From NCBI GenBank assembly GCA_013180625.2, contig SNVD02002289.1, forward strand, positions 248,001 through 312,000: DNA of 64,000 nucleotides. The letters are read 5' to 3'. Under the pieces are notes generated by a model that worked only from the letters and a program-made list of their open reading frames with translations, had not been told where the DNA came from and did not search any database. The stretch is from Boswellia sacra. Taxonomy: Eukaryota; Streptophyta; Magnoliopsida; Sapindales; Burseraceae. Of the stretch, positions 12,036 through 23,254 are shown one piece after another (the stretch's first letter is position 1; the number at the start of each line of letters is the position of its first letter). Both the position numbers and the translations under genes were made by a program.

Positions 12036-13110
12036 AAGAAATGTCGAATGATTAATATAACAAGCCTGCTGCTTTGACTGGATCGCAGAGGAACACAATA
12101 TGCTGAACATATCAACTCTCTTCATAGCTTGTTTCCTTGCAAACATGAAGACAATTGTTACAACTCGCCACAGAACCCAGCACTATGCTTATGTCCCCTA
12201 GCGAATTCATTGCAATCTTCATCTCAATTGGGCACATTGTCTCCACTTTCTGCTTAATTCATTCCCAGCCACACCACCCAGCTCCTCTCTGACGGCTGCA
12301 ACTCTACCACCTTCATTTAAGGGCTCATTGTCCCCACTCTCTGGTTTGCCACCGCACCACATAGCCACGATAATTTTGCAGCAGTATCACAGCACAGGCC
12401 TGACCCTACAACCCCATAATTCTAATAAACATATAATGTTAAGATTGAATCCAGTGTCTTTCTTAAATTGCATCCAGTGTCTTTCTTAAATTGCGTGTTG
12501 TTATACATTTCTAACATATATAATTATCTATCTAATTGTATACATGAATGACCAAAATAATTGAACCATAAGCCTAGCTTGAAATGCTTTGTCAACCAGA
12601 CAAGAAACATCTCTAGTTCTAAAGATTTTGGACTCTCAAGTGGAAGGTACTGCATGTTAACTTAGGATTCTGCCATAAGAAATGGCAGAGGAGAACATAA
12701 TCAAATAAGATTCCAAGCAATCTTATGCAGCTTCAATCTTGGGAAAGAAGCTACAACTTAAGCACTGATTATACTGAACATGAAATGGGTATGCAGACTG
12801 ATAAGATTAAAGAAAGTAGAGTCCAATTAGGATCAACATTTGGATAATCAAATAGCAAGTAGGCAATAGATTAATTTTAAATTAGAACTATCTAGATAGG
12901 GAACTCTGCATCAACCAAATGGGAAGGCCGGAAAATCTTGGAACAATTTACAGTATTATCATTCTCAAAGTCACCTTTACATCAAATCAGGAAGCAACAC
13001 TGTTCCCTTCATATGTTTCATCATTTATGAAAAGATCAAACTAAGTAACCACTAAAATTCTATCTAAATGTCCTTATCAATAAAGTTCAGCCCCAAACAC
13101 AGTTAAATCG
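12036..13110. repeat. R1 module copy (12.0-13.1 kb)
   Basis: Direct-orientation R1 starting around CTTCATAGCTTGTTTCCTTG and the METI-like start, through GACGGCTGCAACTCTACCAC, then the 3' section landmarks CATGAAATGGGTATGCAGAC and CAACCAAATGGGAAGG. It has a small internal duplication of CCAGTGTCTTTCTTAAATTG (12450-12495). This copy is co-linear with 50110-50720. Confidence 0.7.
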
Positions 13111-13180
13111 CTACTAGATTTATCTTATTTTTTATTTAAAGAAACAATAAAATACTCTTCTCTTCTCCTATAGAATTAAA

Positions 13181-13640
13181 TTACTTATTATAATAAACAA
13201 TATCTTTCAAAATAGAAACCTTTTTACTGCTGATAAATAATTTCTTCTTACGAATAACTTCCCTCAACTGCCGAAATGCTCTTGGTTTGATCCATAATCC
13301 ACATATCTTCAATTGTACTTTTGGAGTTCGAAGTTGAGCTAGAAAGCCTTCTTGATGGAGAATCACCACCTGAAGTATGCAGATGAGGTACACCAGAAGG
13401 CTTTCTCTAAGCACAAACCCTTGGAGATAAACGGCGACTAGGTGTTCTAAAAGAAGCAACCAATTGGCAAAGTCATGGCCATAGATAGTAACCCGAAAAC
13501 AGATCTAACTCCAACCCTAACAGTAGAAGAAGGAGAAGAAGAAACATGAAAGATTTCAGGCTTCAACTCACTCCATGTCTTATATAAGTTACTGATCGAC
13601 TTCGCTATTAGAACCCTAGGAGACGAAAAGGTGGTCATTC
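13181..13640 (-). pseudogene. Decayed coding remnant, unidentified (copy 1)
   Basis: On the minus strand, three paralogous segments (here, 50830-51214 and around 38700-38830) share a start-like MAMTxPI with a preceding serine-rich stretch. This copy and the 50.8-kb copy also share a downstream frame reading SNSKSTIEDMWIMDQTKSIS here. In this copy the two parts are in different frames with stops between them. I do not recognise the protein. It could be the ruined first exon of a host gene carried along with R1. Amino-acid similarity between two copies is the only evidence for coding origin. Confidence 0.35.
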
Positions 13641-13903
13641 TATCAAGAGTGACATTTTTTTGGCCGAGGGATTGGCTTTGTATATGCTCGAGGGAGTGTT
13701 TTTAACCCTTGTGAGGAATATTTTTCCACCAAATGTTAAGGTTTTTTTATCATTTAGATCTACAAGTTTTACAAGTTGACATTTTGATCCAAAAATTAAC
13801 ATCCTGGATTGGAAAGTGTAAATATAAATTTCGTCAACATCAATTATTCATCAATAATAAATCTTGGATGTATCTTAAACCATCTATTAGCTACAGCTTA
13901 TAT

Positions 13904-16155
13904 GGGCTAGGTCGTATTTGATACATCTTGTAAGATTGTACAATTATTACAATAATAGATAGCACTAGATTAAATTATACAACGTAAAAAATATAATTAT
14001 CATAACAGTGAATAGCAATGGATTAAATTATATAACATAGAAAATATAATTATCAGACCATGAATAGCATTAGATTAAATTGTATAATATAAAAAATAAA
14101 TAAATTATATATTTTATTTAGTTTGTCATTGTATTAAATAAATACTATCGTATAAATGTAATTTTTCCCAAGGAAAACCTAAAATTTTCCTTCTTCTTCA
14201 ACTGTGAACCATCTCTAATCGCAGCCTCCGGCGCCACTTCCAGCGATAGCCATCGCTCCACCATCTCTCTTCCCATTGGTACGATGTCGCAATCCTCAGT
14301 TCCAGCCTCCTCCAGTCGCGCTTTGGCAGTTTGTGGCGATCCTTCGTGCGTCCATTTTCCTCCACAAGCACAGCCGCTAACGGCCATCGATCCACCACCA
14401 CTCTCCTCTATCATGGCGCCTTCCACTAGTCCTCTGTTTGGTGTGCTTTCGACTTTAAAAACACGCAGAAAAAGGAAAAGGAAGGTTCTGTCCAAACTAG
14501 AAATAGCGGGACCCACTGCTACTGCTAGCCGCCTTTGCAAGTCAAAACCAGCTCGCACAAACGCTCTTTCTTTCTTTCTCACAGAAGCCGTTCAACTCTT
14601 CTTCTAATAGCATAAGTATTAGCATTAGCATTGGGCCAGCAAACCACTTGTTATATTCATATCATGATTCTTACTCTCATCTCATTCAACCGTACCTTCA
14701 GACAAATAGCCAAAGCCAATAAATAAACAAAAAGGAAAAGAATAAAGCACGCTTTCATAGTGAAGGTGGAGCCGGCGAAGGAAGCCGTCGATGATAGCCG
14801 TCGATCGGACCTGTTTACAGGAGTATATTTGCTAAGATTGGATTTCCGACTCCGACTCCTGGACTCGACAGTCGCTGGAACGTTTTCCGGTGAGGATTTC
14901 AAATATATATATTTTTTTACTGTTGAGAACAACTTATTTACTCTCTTTTTTTCTTGTGTAATAGTTTGGAGGAAACGAAATTTTAGTGTGGTTTCTTTTA
15001 CCAAAAAAAATGGATTTTCGGAATTTTAAGTGTTTTTATGAACTCCAATTCCAATGATTACGTGATTAAACTTAAATCACCATGTAAAATCTGTTTTAAG
15101 CTTTTATTAAACATATCATTCATGTCCACGAACAATTCATATTTATTTCTTACCATGGTCATGGCTTAAATATGATGCTCTTCGAGCCAAACTATTCGAA
15201 AATTCTAACCTGTTGGCTTTGTTTTATAAATAATTATTTCTAAATTCTTATAAAATTTTGGGCAATCATGATTTAATAGAGTTTAACCAACACAACAAAA
15301 GTGTCAAGTGACTCAAACCTACAAATTCGACCCGACCCAAGGACTGAGGTTTCATCGGGTCATGCCAGGTTAGGGGACACCTGACCCGACCTGATCCGTA
15401 CGCCTTTATACACAAATCTAAATTGGATTATATTAAATATTTTTATATTAAATTAAAATAATTTAAGAATAATAAAAATAAATTATTAAAAAAAGTGGTG
15501 GTATGTCATTGTGTTGCATCTCCTCCATGTCAACCAGCGCACGTCTGCCCACCATCACAGCGAACTCCATCTCTTCTCTCCAGTCAGCAACCACGTCCAA
15601 GTCAACCCGAGCTCACCTCACTCTCTTCCTTCCATTTTTGTCCAGTCCATCGATCTATCTCTCCCATCACCTAATTCATCCGAATCAACCCCCTCCATCG
15701 ACTCAAAACCGAGACCCAAACATCTCCATCACAAATTCCCATCAACGATGTGAGAAGCAGCGTCAGTTTACTCTTTTGTGACTGTGGCCTTCTTAAAGCA
15801 AGTACGATAGTTATCTAATTTCAGAGTGGGGATACAGTGACGTCTGATGAGGAGCTTGAGATTGGGTCTGAACGACGGGGAAGATGAGAGGAGAGCGACC
15901 GGAGGTTTCACGGAGGAGAGAGACATGAGAGCTTTCGAGAGGGAGGTGAGGGACGATTTTTTTTGCATAATGCCAACAGTGTTATAAAGTCATAACCCAG
16001 GGTCCCTGCATGTTAATTTTTGTTGCTCTTATGCGCTTCTCTTGCACTTGTTTACAATCCCATCCTTACAATAGTTGTAACCAAATTCGACATAACTAAA
16101 AAGTTATTCAACTCCTCCCTCTTATACTACAATATGTGTCCTACCAAACATGCCC
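13904..16155. mobile_element. 2.25-kb block absent from the paralogous segment; possible TIR element
   Basis: The segment 12.0-18.9 kb is co-linear with 50.1-54.0 kb, except that this block is extra. At about 51480-51530 the paralog runs straight from CATCAATTATTCATC to TTTATGTGAAAGTCTCTTC. The block's ends look weakly inverted: GGTCGTATTTGATACATCTT at left, and GGGCATGTTTGGTAGGACAC as the complement at right. Inside are three tandem units of about 52 bp (13950-14095) and two GC-richer islands (14145-15030, 15480-15970) with overlapping open frames on both strands. No frame has a motif I recognise. It could be a non-autonomous hAT-like or gene-capturing element. No target duplication was found. 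Confidence 0.4.
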
Positions 16156-17430
16156 ACGAGGTTACATTTGTATTTTGATGGCCAAATTCTATTAAGTGCT
16201 TTTATGAAAGTCCCTTCTCTTCTTGTAATGTTCTCAAGGCCAATAGTATTAATAGATTTTTTATTAAAGAAATATAAAGTAACCAAATCTTGAGAGATAT
16301 TTTGATAAAAATGCACTCTTTTTTTAGTATTTAATCAAGTGTTGACTGTTGAGTTAGTTTGCTTAATGGTATAAAAGACAAGGTGTTAATGGTGAGCTTT
16401 ATTATTAACAAATATATTAATATTTTATATTATTCACTTTTGATATTACAACTATATAATCATGAACAAAGTTTATATATTTTAATTATAATTTTAATAT
16501 ATTTTGACAAAATAAGGTTTACCATAGTCTCTATGTCAACAACTAGATTTTGAATGTCAAATTTATCAAACATTTTTTATTTATTTTAAATTATATATAA
16601 ATGAATTCCACAAAAATTCGCGAAAATACTTTACACTTGCTGCTCATAATACAATTACAATTAATAAATTTTTTAAAATAACTACAACTAATTAATAATT
16701 ACAACTAGAGTCGCAAAGACTCTAATGATAGTAGAATGGTGCCGTTAGGTTGATGAAAGAGATGGATCCAAATAATTGAGTAAAATGGACAATTAAATAA
16801 AGACTTTGGCTTTATAATGGAATGACTCAATTTCATCAAATTTCTTTTTTTCAAACACTCTTTATAAGATAAGCAAACTCTTTTCTTTTTTCCTAATTAA
16901 CCTTACCAACAATATATCAATAATTTTCGTTTTCTCAATTTTCTTGTGTCAGGAAGCTAGCGTATTAGGTGTAAAGTTTATATATCCATAGTTAATTGTT
17001 CACTTTTCTTTCTTTCTTGAGTGCATTACTACACCTACAACTTATTTACAACTAATTCTTTATTACAACTTAAGTTAACAAAATATTTTTGAATGAATAA
17101 TTTCCATGTAAAAAATTTAATGTTGTTCATTTATTTATTTTCCATTCAATGATGCTTTACCAACTTAAGTTGTATAAGAATTAGTTATAAATGAGTTGTA
17201 GATGGAACAACACTTCTTTCTTAACGTTATTTTTGTCTGTGGTTGCAGTATAAAGTTTTTCTATTGATTTAAAATATAGCATATTATTATTATTATTTAA
17301 CTTTTGAACTTAAAGCTGCTTGAACCTATAAAAGGATCTGAAACTCTGCTAAGCTTAACATAAACGCATTATTAACATTCATTTAATTTCCCTTTTATGT
17401 CTTTTTTTTTTTTTTTGGTTTAACATTTTC
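16156..17430. other. 5' flank of PRISE A
   Basis: AT-rich DNA co-linear with 51500-52580 upstream of PRISE B. Shared text includes CTTCTCTTCTTGTAAT, AGAGATATTTTGATAAAAAT and AGCTAGCGTATTAGGTGTAAAG. No gene. Confidence 0.6.
17327..17333 (+). promoter_or_regulatory. TATA box of PRISE A
   Basis: TATAAAA within TTGAACCTATAAAAGGATC, 110 bp upstream of the ATG at 17437. The same context is at 52452-52458 before copy B. A GAACCTATAAATTAAAGG version lies on the minus strand before gene D. Confidence 0.6.
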
Positions 17431-17436
17431 GTGTTA

Positions 17437-18853
17437 ATGGCGCAACAAGATCAGAAACCTGCAGCGCCATCAGTTGCCCTGGTTGTTGGTGTAACAGGCA
17501 TGGCAGACTTGAGCTTGGCAGAAGCTCTGAACAAGCCATCAACTCTAGGCCATCCATGGAAAGTCTATGGAGGTGCAAGGCGGCCATTGCCAACTTGGCT
17601 CCCTCCTTATCTCCTCAATCAGTTCATCTCCTTCGATGCCTTGAATTCTGATGACACAATCAAGAAACTCTCTCCAATCGCCCATGAAGTCACCCATGTC
17701 TTCTGGGTTGCACTCCAGATCGTTTTCAGCGAACAAGAAAATATAATCGAGAACACAACCATGCTTAGAAATGTGCTAAACGCTCTCACCAACTCAGCTA
17801 CAAATCCTTCTTCTCTGCGACATGTCACGTTGCAAACAGAGACAAAGCACTACATGTGTCTGTTCTTCGATCCTTCACTTGCAGGCAAACTCGTCCGCCA
17901 TGAGCCACACTTCATGGAAGACTTCCCTAGGCTTCCGTATCCAAATCCCTACTACGCACTAGAAGACCTTGCGGCCCCATATTCAACCAATTTAACTCAT
18001 TCCATTCATCGTTCATCTCTCATAATTTGCGCAACTTCAAGAAGCCACTACAGTATAATCTAGCTGTGTATGCCACCATTTGCAAGCACGAAGCATTGCC
18101 GTTTCGGTATCCAGGTAGGGACGAAGCCAAAAATTCAGTCCGGTAAAACTAAACAATGATATGTAGCATAAAACTCTGCGCAGGTTTTAACATGTAGGAA
18201 AGTTGTATATGTAGCATTAATCAATGGATTTCATGATAAATGAATTACAACACCATACCTTAAAATTATGATATTTTCGTAAACTAATTAATGGGCTTTT
18301 GGGTATTACGTACACAAAAATTATTGAATATTGTTCCTGTACTCTATGCAGGTGGCAAATACACATGGGAGCATTTCTGTGACATGACAGACGCTCGTGT
18401 GCTGGCTGAGCAAGAAATATGGCCGGCTACTGATCCCAAGGTGAAGAATCAGGCGTTTAACTGCACAAATGGCGATGTTTTTGCATGGAAGAGCATGTGG
18501 AGAGTGTTGTGTGATGTGTATGACCTTGAGTTTGTGGGGTATGATGAGGCAGAAGAAGGGTATGATTTGGTTGAAACGATGAAAGAGAAGGGCAGAGTGT
18601 GGGATGAGATCGTGGAGGAACATGGGCTGGAAAAGACAAAGATGGAGGAGATCACTTGCTTTTAAGTTTTAACAAAGTGTTGAAATCCGAGTTTCAAAAT
18701 GTTTGTAGCATGAACAAGAGTGGGGAATTTGGGTTTCATGGCTACGCTGATACCTTGAAGAGTATTAGAATGTGGGTGGAGAGGTTGAGAGATATGAAAA
18801 TCATTCCTCGAAGCTTTCTAGAATGTTCTCCTGAGGGATCAGTTATTGTGTGA
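17437..18853 (+). pseudogene. PRISE-type reductase A, inactivated, one intron
   Basis: Relative of genes C and D (progesterone 5-beta-reductase / iridoid synthase-like short-chain dehydrogenases, which reduce enones with NADPH). The N-terminal part is in one frame: VALVVGVTGMADLSLAEAL (the Rossmann glycine motif with its third glycine changed to D), GARRPLPTW and THVFWVALQ. ETKHYMC then replaces GTKHYMGP, followed by PYYALEDL. An approximately 7-base deletion before 18060 causes a shift and a stop at 18061-18063. A canonical intron (GTAGGG...TGCAG, 18115-18351) separates exon 2, which reads GGKYTWEHFCDMTDARVLAE. Exon 2 has a GAA-to-TAA nonsense change at 18663, then a 1-base deletion. The usual stop after KIIP is changed TGA to CGA, extending the frame to 18853. 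Confidence 0.88.
18115..18351 (+). other. Intron of PRISE A
   Basis: 237 bp between TATCCAG and GTGGCAAATAC, with GT-AG ends. It is matched by the 53271-53534 segment of copy B and is absent from genes C and D, whose coding sequence is continuous across this point (YPGSKYTW). Confidence 0.8.
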
Positions 18854-19054
18854 GCGCTTCGTATTGATAGTTAAAAATTTGAAATACAATTATGAAATAA
18901 ATCAATAATTAGTGAGGCTTGCATATCACAACCCTATGTTACTATGTAGTGGCGAGGTAATGGACTGTTAAGCGTAACGTAACACACATACACATGGATC
19001 CAACAATATGTTCTGCAGTGTCATGTACATGTGTCGAAGAGTAGTTACATACGT
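18854..19054. other. 3' flank of PRISE A
   Basis: Co-linear with 53995-54265 downstream of PRISE B (shared CATGTACATGTGT, GAAGAGTAGTTACATAC). No gene. Confidence 0.5.
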
Positions 19055-20290
19055 TACCCAAAAAAAAGGGCCTATTGTGGTAAACAAAATTTGTCACTAT
19101 AAAATTTAATATTAGTCACTATATACATTTTTGTGACTAACAATATGTCACTATATATTTGTCATATTTGCCCCTATCACAAAAAAGTATAGAGACAATT
19201 TTAGATTCATCACAACAATTTTGTTACAATCATTATTTGTCTTTATATTTGTCATTAATGCTTCCTTATAACGACAAATACATATTAATCAGTAGTAGAG
19301 ACATATAATTGTCACTATAAATACACTTTGTGACAAATTTTTACAATTTTTTTTGTCATAAAGCCAATATTACTGACTAATGATTTTGTCATAAAGTTAT
19401 TAATATGACTATGAGATTTGTCACAAAGTAATATGTAGTGAATGTAATATAGGTCACAAAAATAGATATCAAGACTATTAAATTCGTCACAAAATTATTT
19501 TTCCTGACTAGTAAATTAGTGCCAATAACTTCTAGTGACTATTAATTTTGTCAAAAATCTAGAGTTAGCGACAATTTTTTACTATAACAAATTCATTTTT
19601 AGTGACTATTTAAATTTTTACTAAGTACATTTAGTGACTATTAAATAAGTCATAATGTTATATGAAATTATTATCATTTATATGCCTAAACTATAAATAG
19701 AGACTAAAAATTTGTCACAATAATCTCTTTAGTGACTATTAATTTTGTCACAAATATATTTTTATTTAATAATTAAAAGTCACAATTTACTTGTAAAAAT
19801 AGTGAAATTTGTCACTATATTATCTATAGTGACAAATATTTTTGTTACAAAGTTATTTAATGTGACTATTAAATTTATCTTAATATTATTTATTACCTAA
19901 TTATCAATAGTGACTAAATAAATAATTGCTATCCTATTTTAATATCAATTGGTAAAATACATATAACATAAACACACTATTTTTTCCATTTCATGTAATT
20001 ATAATAACAAGAATGATATGTGGCTTAAAAACACTATGTTAAATATAAAACTCAAGATTTCATAAGTGTCTAACATAAAAAATTAAGGTAAATTCATGAT
20101 TTTTGACTTTTTTTGTGACTGATTTAGTGAAAATTAAAGAAAATTGTCTTTAATTAAGTAAAAATTATGGCGGCAAGTTAAGGCGGCAAGTTAAGCGCCA
20201 AAATTTTTAAACCCCTACAGTGATTGATATAATTATATGTCTCAATAAATTATTTTTAAGGACATAATTTACAATCTGTCTCTATGCATG
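19055..20290. repeat. TGAC/GTCA-rich degenerate array, insertion relative to paralog
   Basis: From about 19090 to 19930 the words TTTGTCAC, TAGTGAC and their variants recur every few tens of bases in both orientations (TTGTCACTATAAA, AGTGACTATTAATTTTGTCA and so on). The rest to 20290 is AT-rich with a duplicated GGCGGCAAGTTAAG at about 20170-20195. The paralogous flank of copy B lacks the block. Such dense subterminal motifs are known from plant DNA transposons. I found no coding region and cannot fix the ends. Confidence 0.6.
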
Positions 20291-20292
20291 GC

Positions 20293-20455
20293 TAATCATT
20301 TTGTTGATTTGATAAATCTATATAATTAAATATATCAATATTATCATGAATGATTGTTAATAAAATTTAAAATTTAAATTAAGAAAACAGTTGAGAAAGA
20401 TGAGAAATTAAGAGCAAATAAAATTAGCATTGGAAAATGAGAAAACCAGAAGCGT
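20293..20455. repeat. Segment inverted relative to the copy at 54265-54425
   Basis: Reads TAATCATTTTGTTGATTTGA through ATGAGAAAACCAGA. The counterpart downstream of PRISE B is its reverse complement (TCTGGTTTTCTCATTTTCCA through TCAATAAAATGATTA). Sequence beyond both ends is again in the same orientation in the two copies. Confidence 0.75.
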
Positions 20456-20939
20456 ATCACTACACAAAAAGTCACATATGAACCTTTTTACCATAAGTTT
20501 ATCTTAAAAAAGTTAGCTATCCTCACACAAAAATTGGTTCATCAATTTTTCCACAAGTTCATTACACATAAAAAACATCTAGGAGTACAATTTTCTTTTA
20601 ACGGTGTACTTAGAAAAGGGATATTAAAGGTATTTTTGAGTTTCTATAACCCCACCTTTTGAGAAAATACATAAAATTTATAAAGAAGTAATCGTTTGGC
20701 AAAAAGATTCAAGTTCTATTGATCTATTTCTAATGAACAAATATATACAATATTAAGTAATCAAATTTGATTACATCAAATCATAACAAGTCGATAATTC
20801 CTGATTTGAAGTAACAGTTGAAAACTTGACTTGATTGATGGAATGATATCTTAAAGAAAATTCTTCTAGACCTCATGCCCCCGCAAGATGGTATTCCCAT
20901 TGGAGAGACCAATCTTGGCCTACAGTGAAGTAAAGACTT
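20456..20939. other. Intergenic, no gene
   Basis: The first part is co-linear with 54440-54600 (TCTTTTAACGGTGTACTTAGAAA). The rest is AT-rich. No coding region. Confidence 0.45.
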
Positions 20940-21720
20940 GTCATGATAACGATTTGGTTAAAATACCTGCAAGCTGGTATTTTGTAGATGGGTAAGAAAC
21001 CCCAAAAGAACTAGAAGCAACATGGTCATGAACAAAGTGATAATCAATGGCAATGCACTTAATTTTTTAATGAAAAATAGGATTGATGGAGTGATATGTG
21101 GCACTAATGTTATCACAATGAATCTTTGGTAGAAAGGAAAGAGATATACCAAGTTCACCTAGCATATTTTTGAGCCAAAGAACCTCTACAGTAGTGGAAG
21201 CAAGAGCACGGTACTAGACCTCGATAGAGGAACTAGCAACTGATTTTTGTTCCTGAGAGCTCCAGGAAATAGCATTGGCACCAATATATATAATGCAAGA
21301 TGTAGTAGACATTCGATAATCTCTATTACTGGCCCAACTGGCATCCGAGAAGGCATTGAGTTGTAAAGGTTAATGATGCTTGAGCAAGAGCCCCTGATGA
21401 ATTGTATGCTTGAGATATCAAAGAAGTTATTTAGCAATAGACCAATGTGTATCTGTGTGCTAATGCATAAATTGAGCAAGCCGATTGATAGCAAACGAGA
21501 TATCTGAACATGTAAGAGCAAGATATTGAAGGTTATGAATTACGTCTATATTAAGTAGCATCAGATAATGGCTTGCCATCATATAAGTAAAGAGGCTGAG
21601 ATGTAGACAGAGGAATAGTGAATTCTTTTGCACCAACAACATTGGTCTTAAAGGAGTAGATCACGAATATACTTGTGTGAGAAGGAGTCCAGATGGTATG
21701 GTAAGCACTTCAACCCCAAC
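20940..21720 (-). pseudogene. Ty1/copia polymerase remnant (RNase H end)
   Basis: On the minus strand, broken frames give the familiar end of copia pol. The order is LQYLALTCSDISFAINRLAQ, then GLLL with a serine/leucine stretch, then VASSSIEV-stop-YRALASTTVEV, LWLKNMLGELGISLSFLPKI, then HCDNISATYHSINPIFH-stop-K. These correspond to the RNase H domain and C-terminus. Several stops and shifts. No LTR could be tied to it. Confidence 0.8.
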
Positions 21721-21815
21721 GAAGTACTGAAAATTTCCAAGATTTTTGATTGAAAATCTGGTGGCAATGGCACTAGATTTTGATTTTGATTTTGTTATAG
21801 GATAATATCACAAAC

Positions 21816-23242
21816 TGATGCGTTCGAAACTAGCAAATATACTAGTCGCACAAGTAATAAAGTGATGAGTAAGATATCATTCCCACGAGGATTGATTCTA
21901 ATTAAATTTGTTATTCGAAAGCAAAAACAGAATAAATGGGGGGTTTTGTTGATTGATTAACTAGATGAAAAACTGAATACGAAGGCAAATAAAGAATAAC
22001 ACAATGTAAAGTTAATTGAAGTGAGAATTAATCAATGACAGAAATCTGGTTAAGGGATCATTCTCTGCCACCAGATATGGATTTGCGAATTAATCGTAGA
22101 ATTATCATCCAATTACACCATTGAAATTATTAACCGTAGATAACAACAAGCTCTGTTATCCCAATCTTTCCTTACTTAGTTGTTAAATAAAACAAGCTCT
22201 TTATTTAATCTCTAACCATTAAACAACCTAGAACAAGCTCTCTAAATTTAATTCAATGGAAGCATTACGATAAGAAAGATAGGTTGATCTAAGCAACAAA
22301 CACACAAGCTCGGATTATTTAACTTAGGTTATATTCTCCAATTGCAATCTCTGATCACAATTTTGCTATCAATGATTAGAAATTCAAGACAATTACGGAT
22401 CAAGATTTCTACTCTAGCAATAGACAACAAACAGATTATATTTAGTTGGCCACCCAAATACAATCAGCAAGCAATCTTAAGCATTAAATATGGGAGAATA
22501 CAAGCAACTTCAATTAGAGAATTGGATAACAATTTCTTGCACAATCAACTCATAAAAACCATATCAAGGGCTTTGAAATCACCCTCAACCAATTCAGATT
22601 CAGTTACACATGTTTAAACACAACATAAATACAACATAGAGAAATTTCAGAATTGAAAAGGAAAAGAAAAACTTAGCAAATCCTTTGAAAATCTCCTTTG
22701 TAGATGAATCTCCTTAGGATTGTAGTTCTTCCTCTTTCCAAGCCTTCTTTCTCCTTCAAGGGCTCCAAGGGATGAGAGAAATACAGAAATGCTGCCTCCA
22801 ACTCCCCCTTTCAAGTTATGAAAATAAAACCCTAAAATGTGTTTATATACTCTGCTACAGTAACCTGCTATAGTGCCCCGTATTATACATGCTACAATGA
22901 TTTGTGGAATTATATTTCTACACTTCTCACACTGTTTTGATTATAACTTTCGGTACACTAAATGGATTCATGAACCGTAAATTTTTCTAGAAAATAGACT
23001 TCGAGAGCTTTCCAACGGTATATAACATGTCATCGGTTTCATTGTATATAAATACAATTAAATCCGAGAAGATGGTTGACTAGCAGAGGTGAAAATGAAG
23101 GGTTTTACTCCATTTTTTGTGCAAGTTGCTCCAAAACTCCTACAAACATCAAAACCACACAAAAACATAAAAATACCAAGGAATATAGCAAAGAAACATA
23201 GACGAATTGATATGAAAGTAATATATAAATAGACACCTATCA
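21816..23242 (-). repeat. 3' LTR of the Athila-type element
   Basis: Direct copy of 30265-31697. Plus-strand text begins TGATGCGTTCGAAACTAGCA and ends GACACCTATCA. Left neighbour is CAAAC (target duplication); right neighbour is the polypurine tract. Confidence 0.95.
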
Positions 23243-23254
23243 AATTCCCCCATA
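23243..23254 (-). other. Polypurine tract
   Basis: Minus strand reads TATGGGGGAATT, directly abutting the 3' LTR. This is the expected plus-strand priming site of an LTR element. It supports minus-strand orientation. Confidence 0.75.

Noticed and set aside
14145..14582. 145-codon minus-strand frame overlapping a 107-codon plus-strand frame (14284-14607)
   Set aside because: Both strands are open because the island is GC-rich. Neither has a motif, signal peptide or paralog, so neither is called a gene.
15503..15781. 92-codon serine/proline-rich plus-strand frame, with an 80-codon frame overlapping
   Set aside because: Low-complexity composition in two overlapping frames and no family resemblance.
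17431..17436. Upstream GTG start for PRISE A and TTG start for PRISE B
   Set aside because: Nuclear plant genes start at ATG. A begins at 17437, and in B the corresponding codon is ATT, which is treated as a lesion.
19085..19935. Possible CRISPR-like array
   Set aside because: Repeats are short, degenerate, in both orientations and without uniform spacers, and the DNA is clearly plant nuclear.
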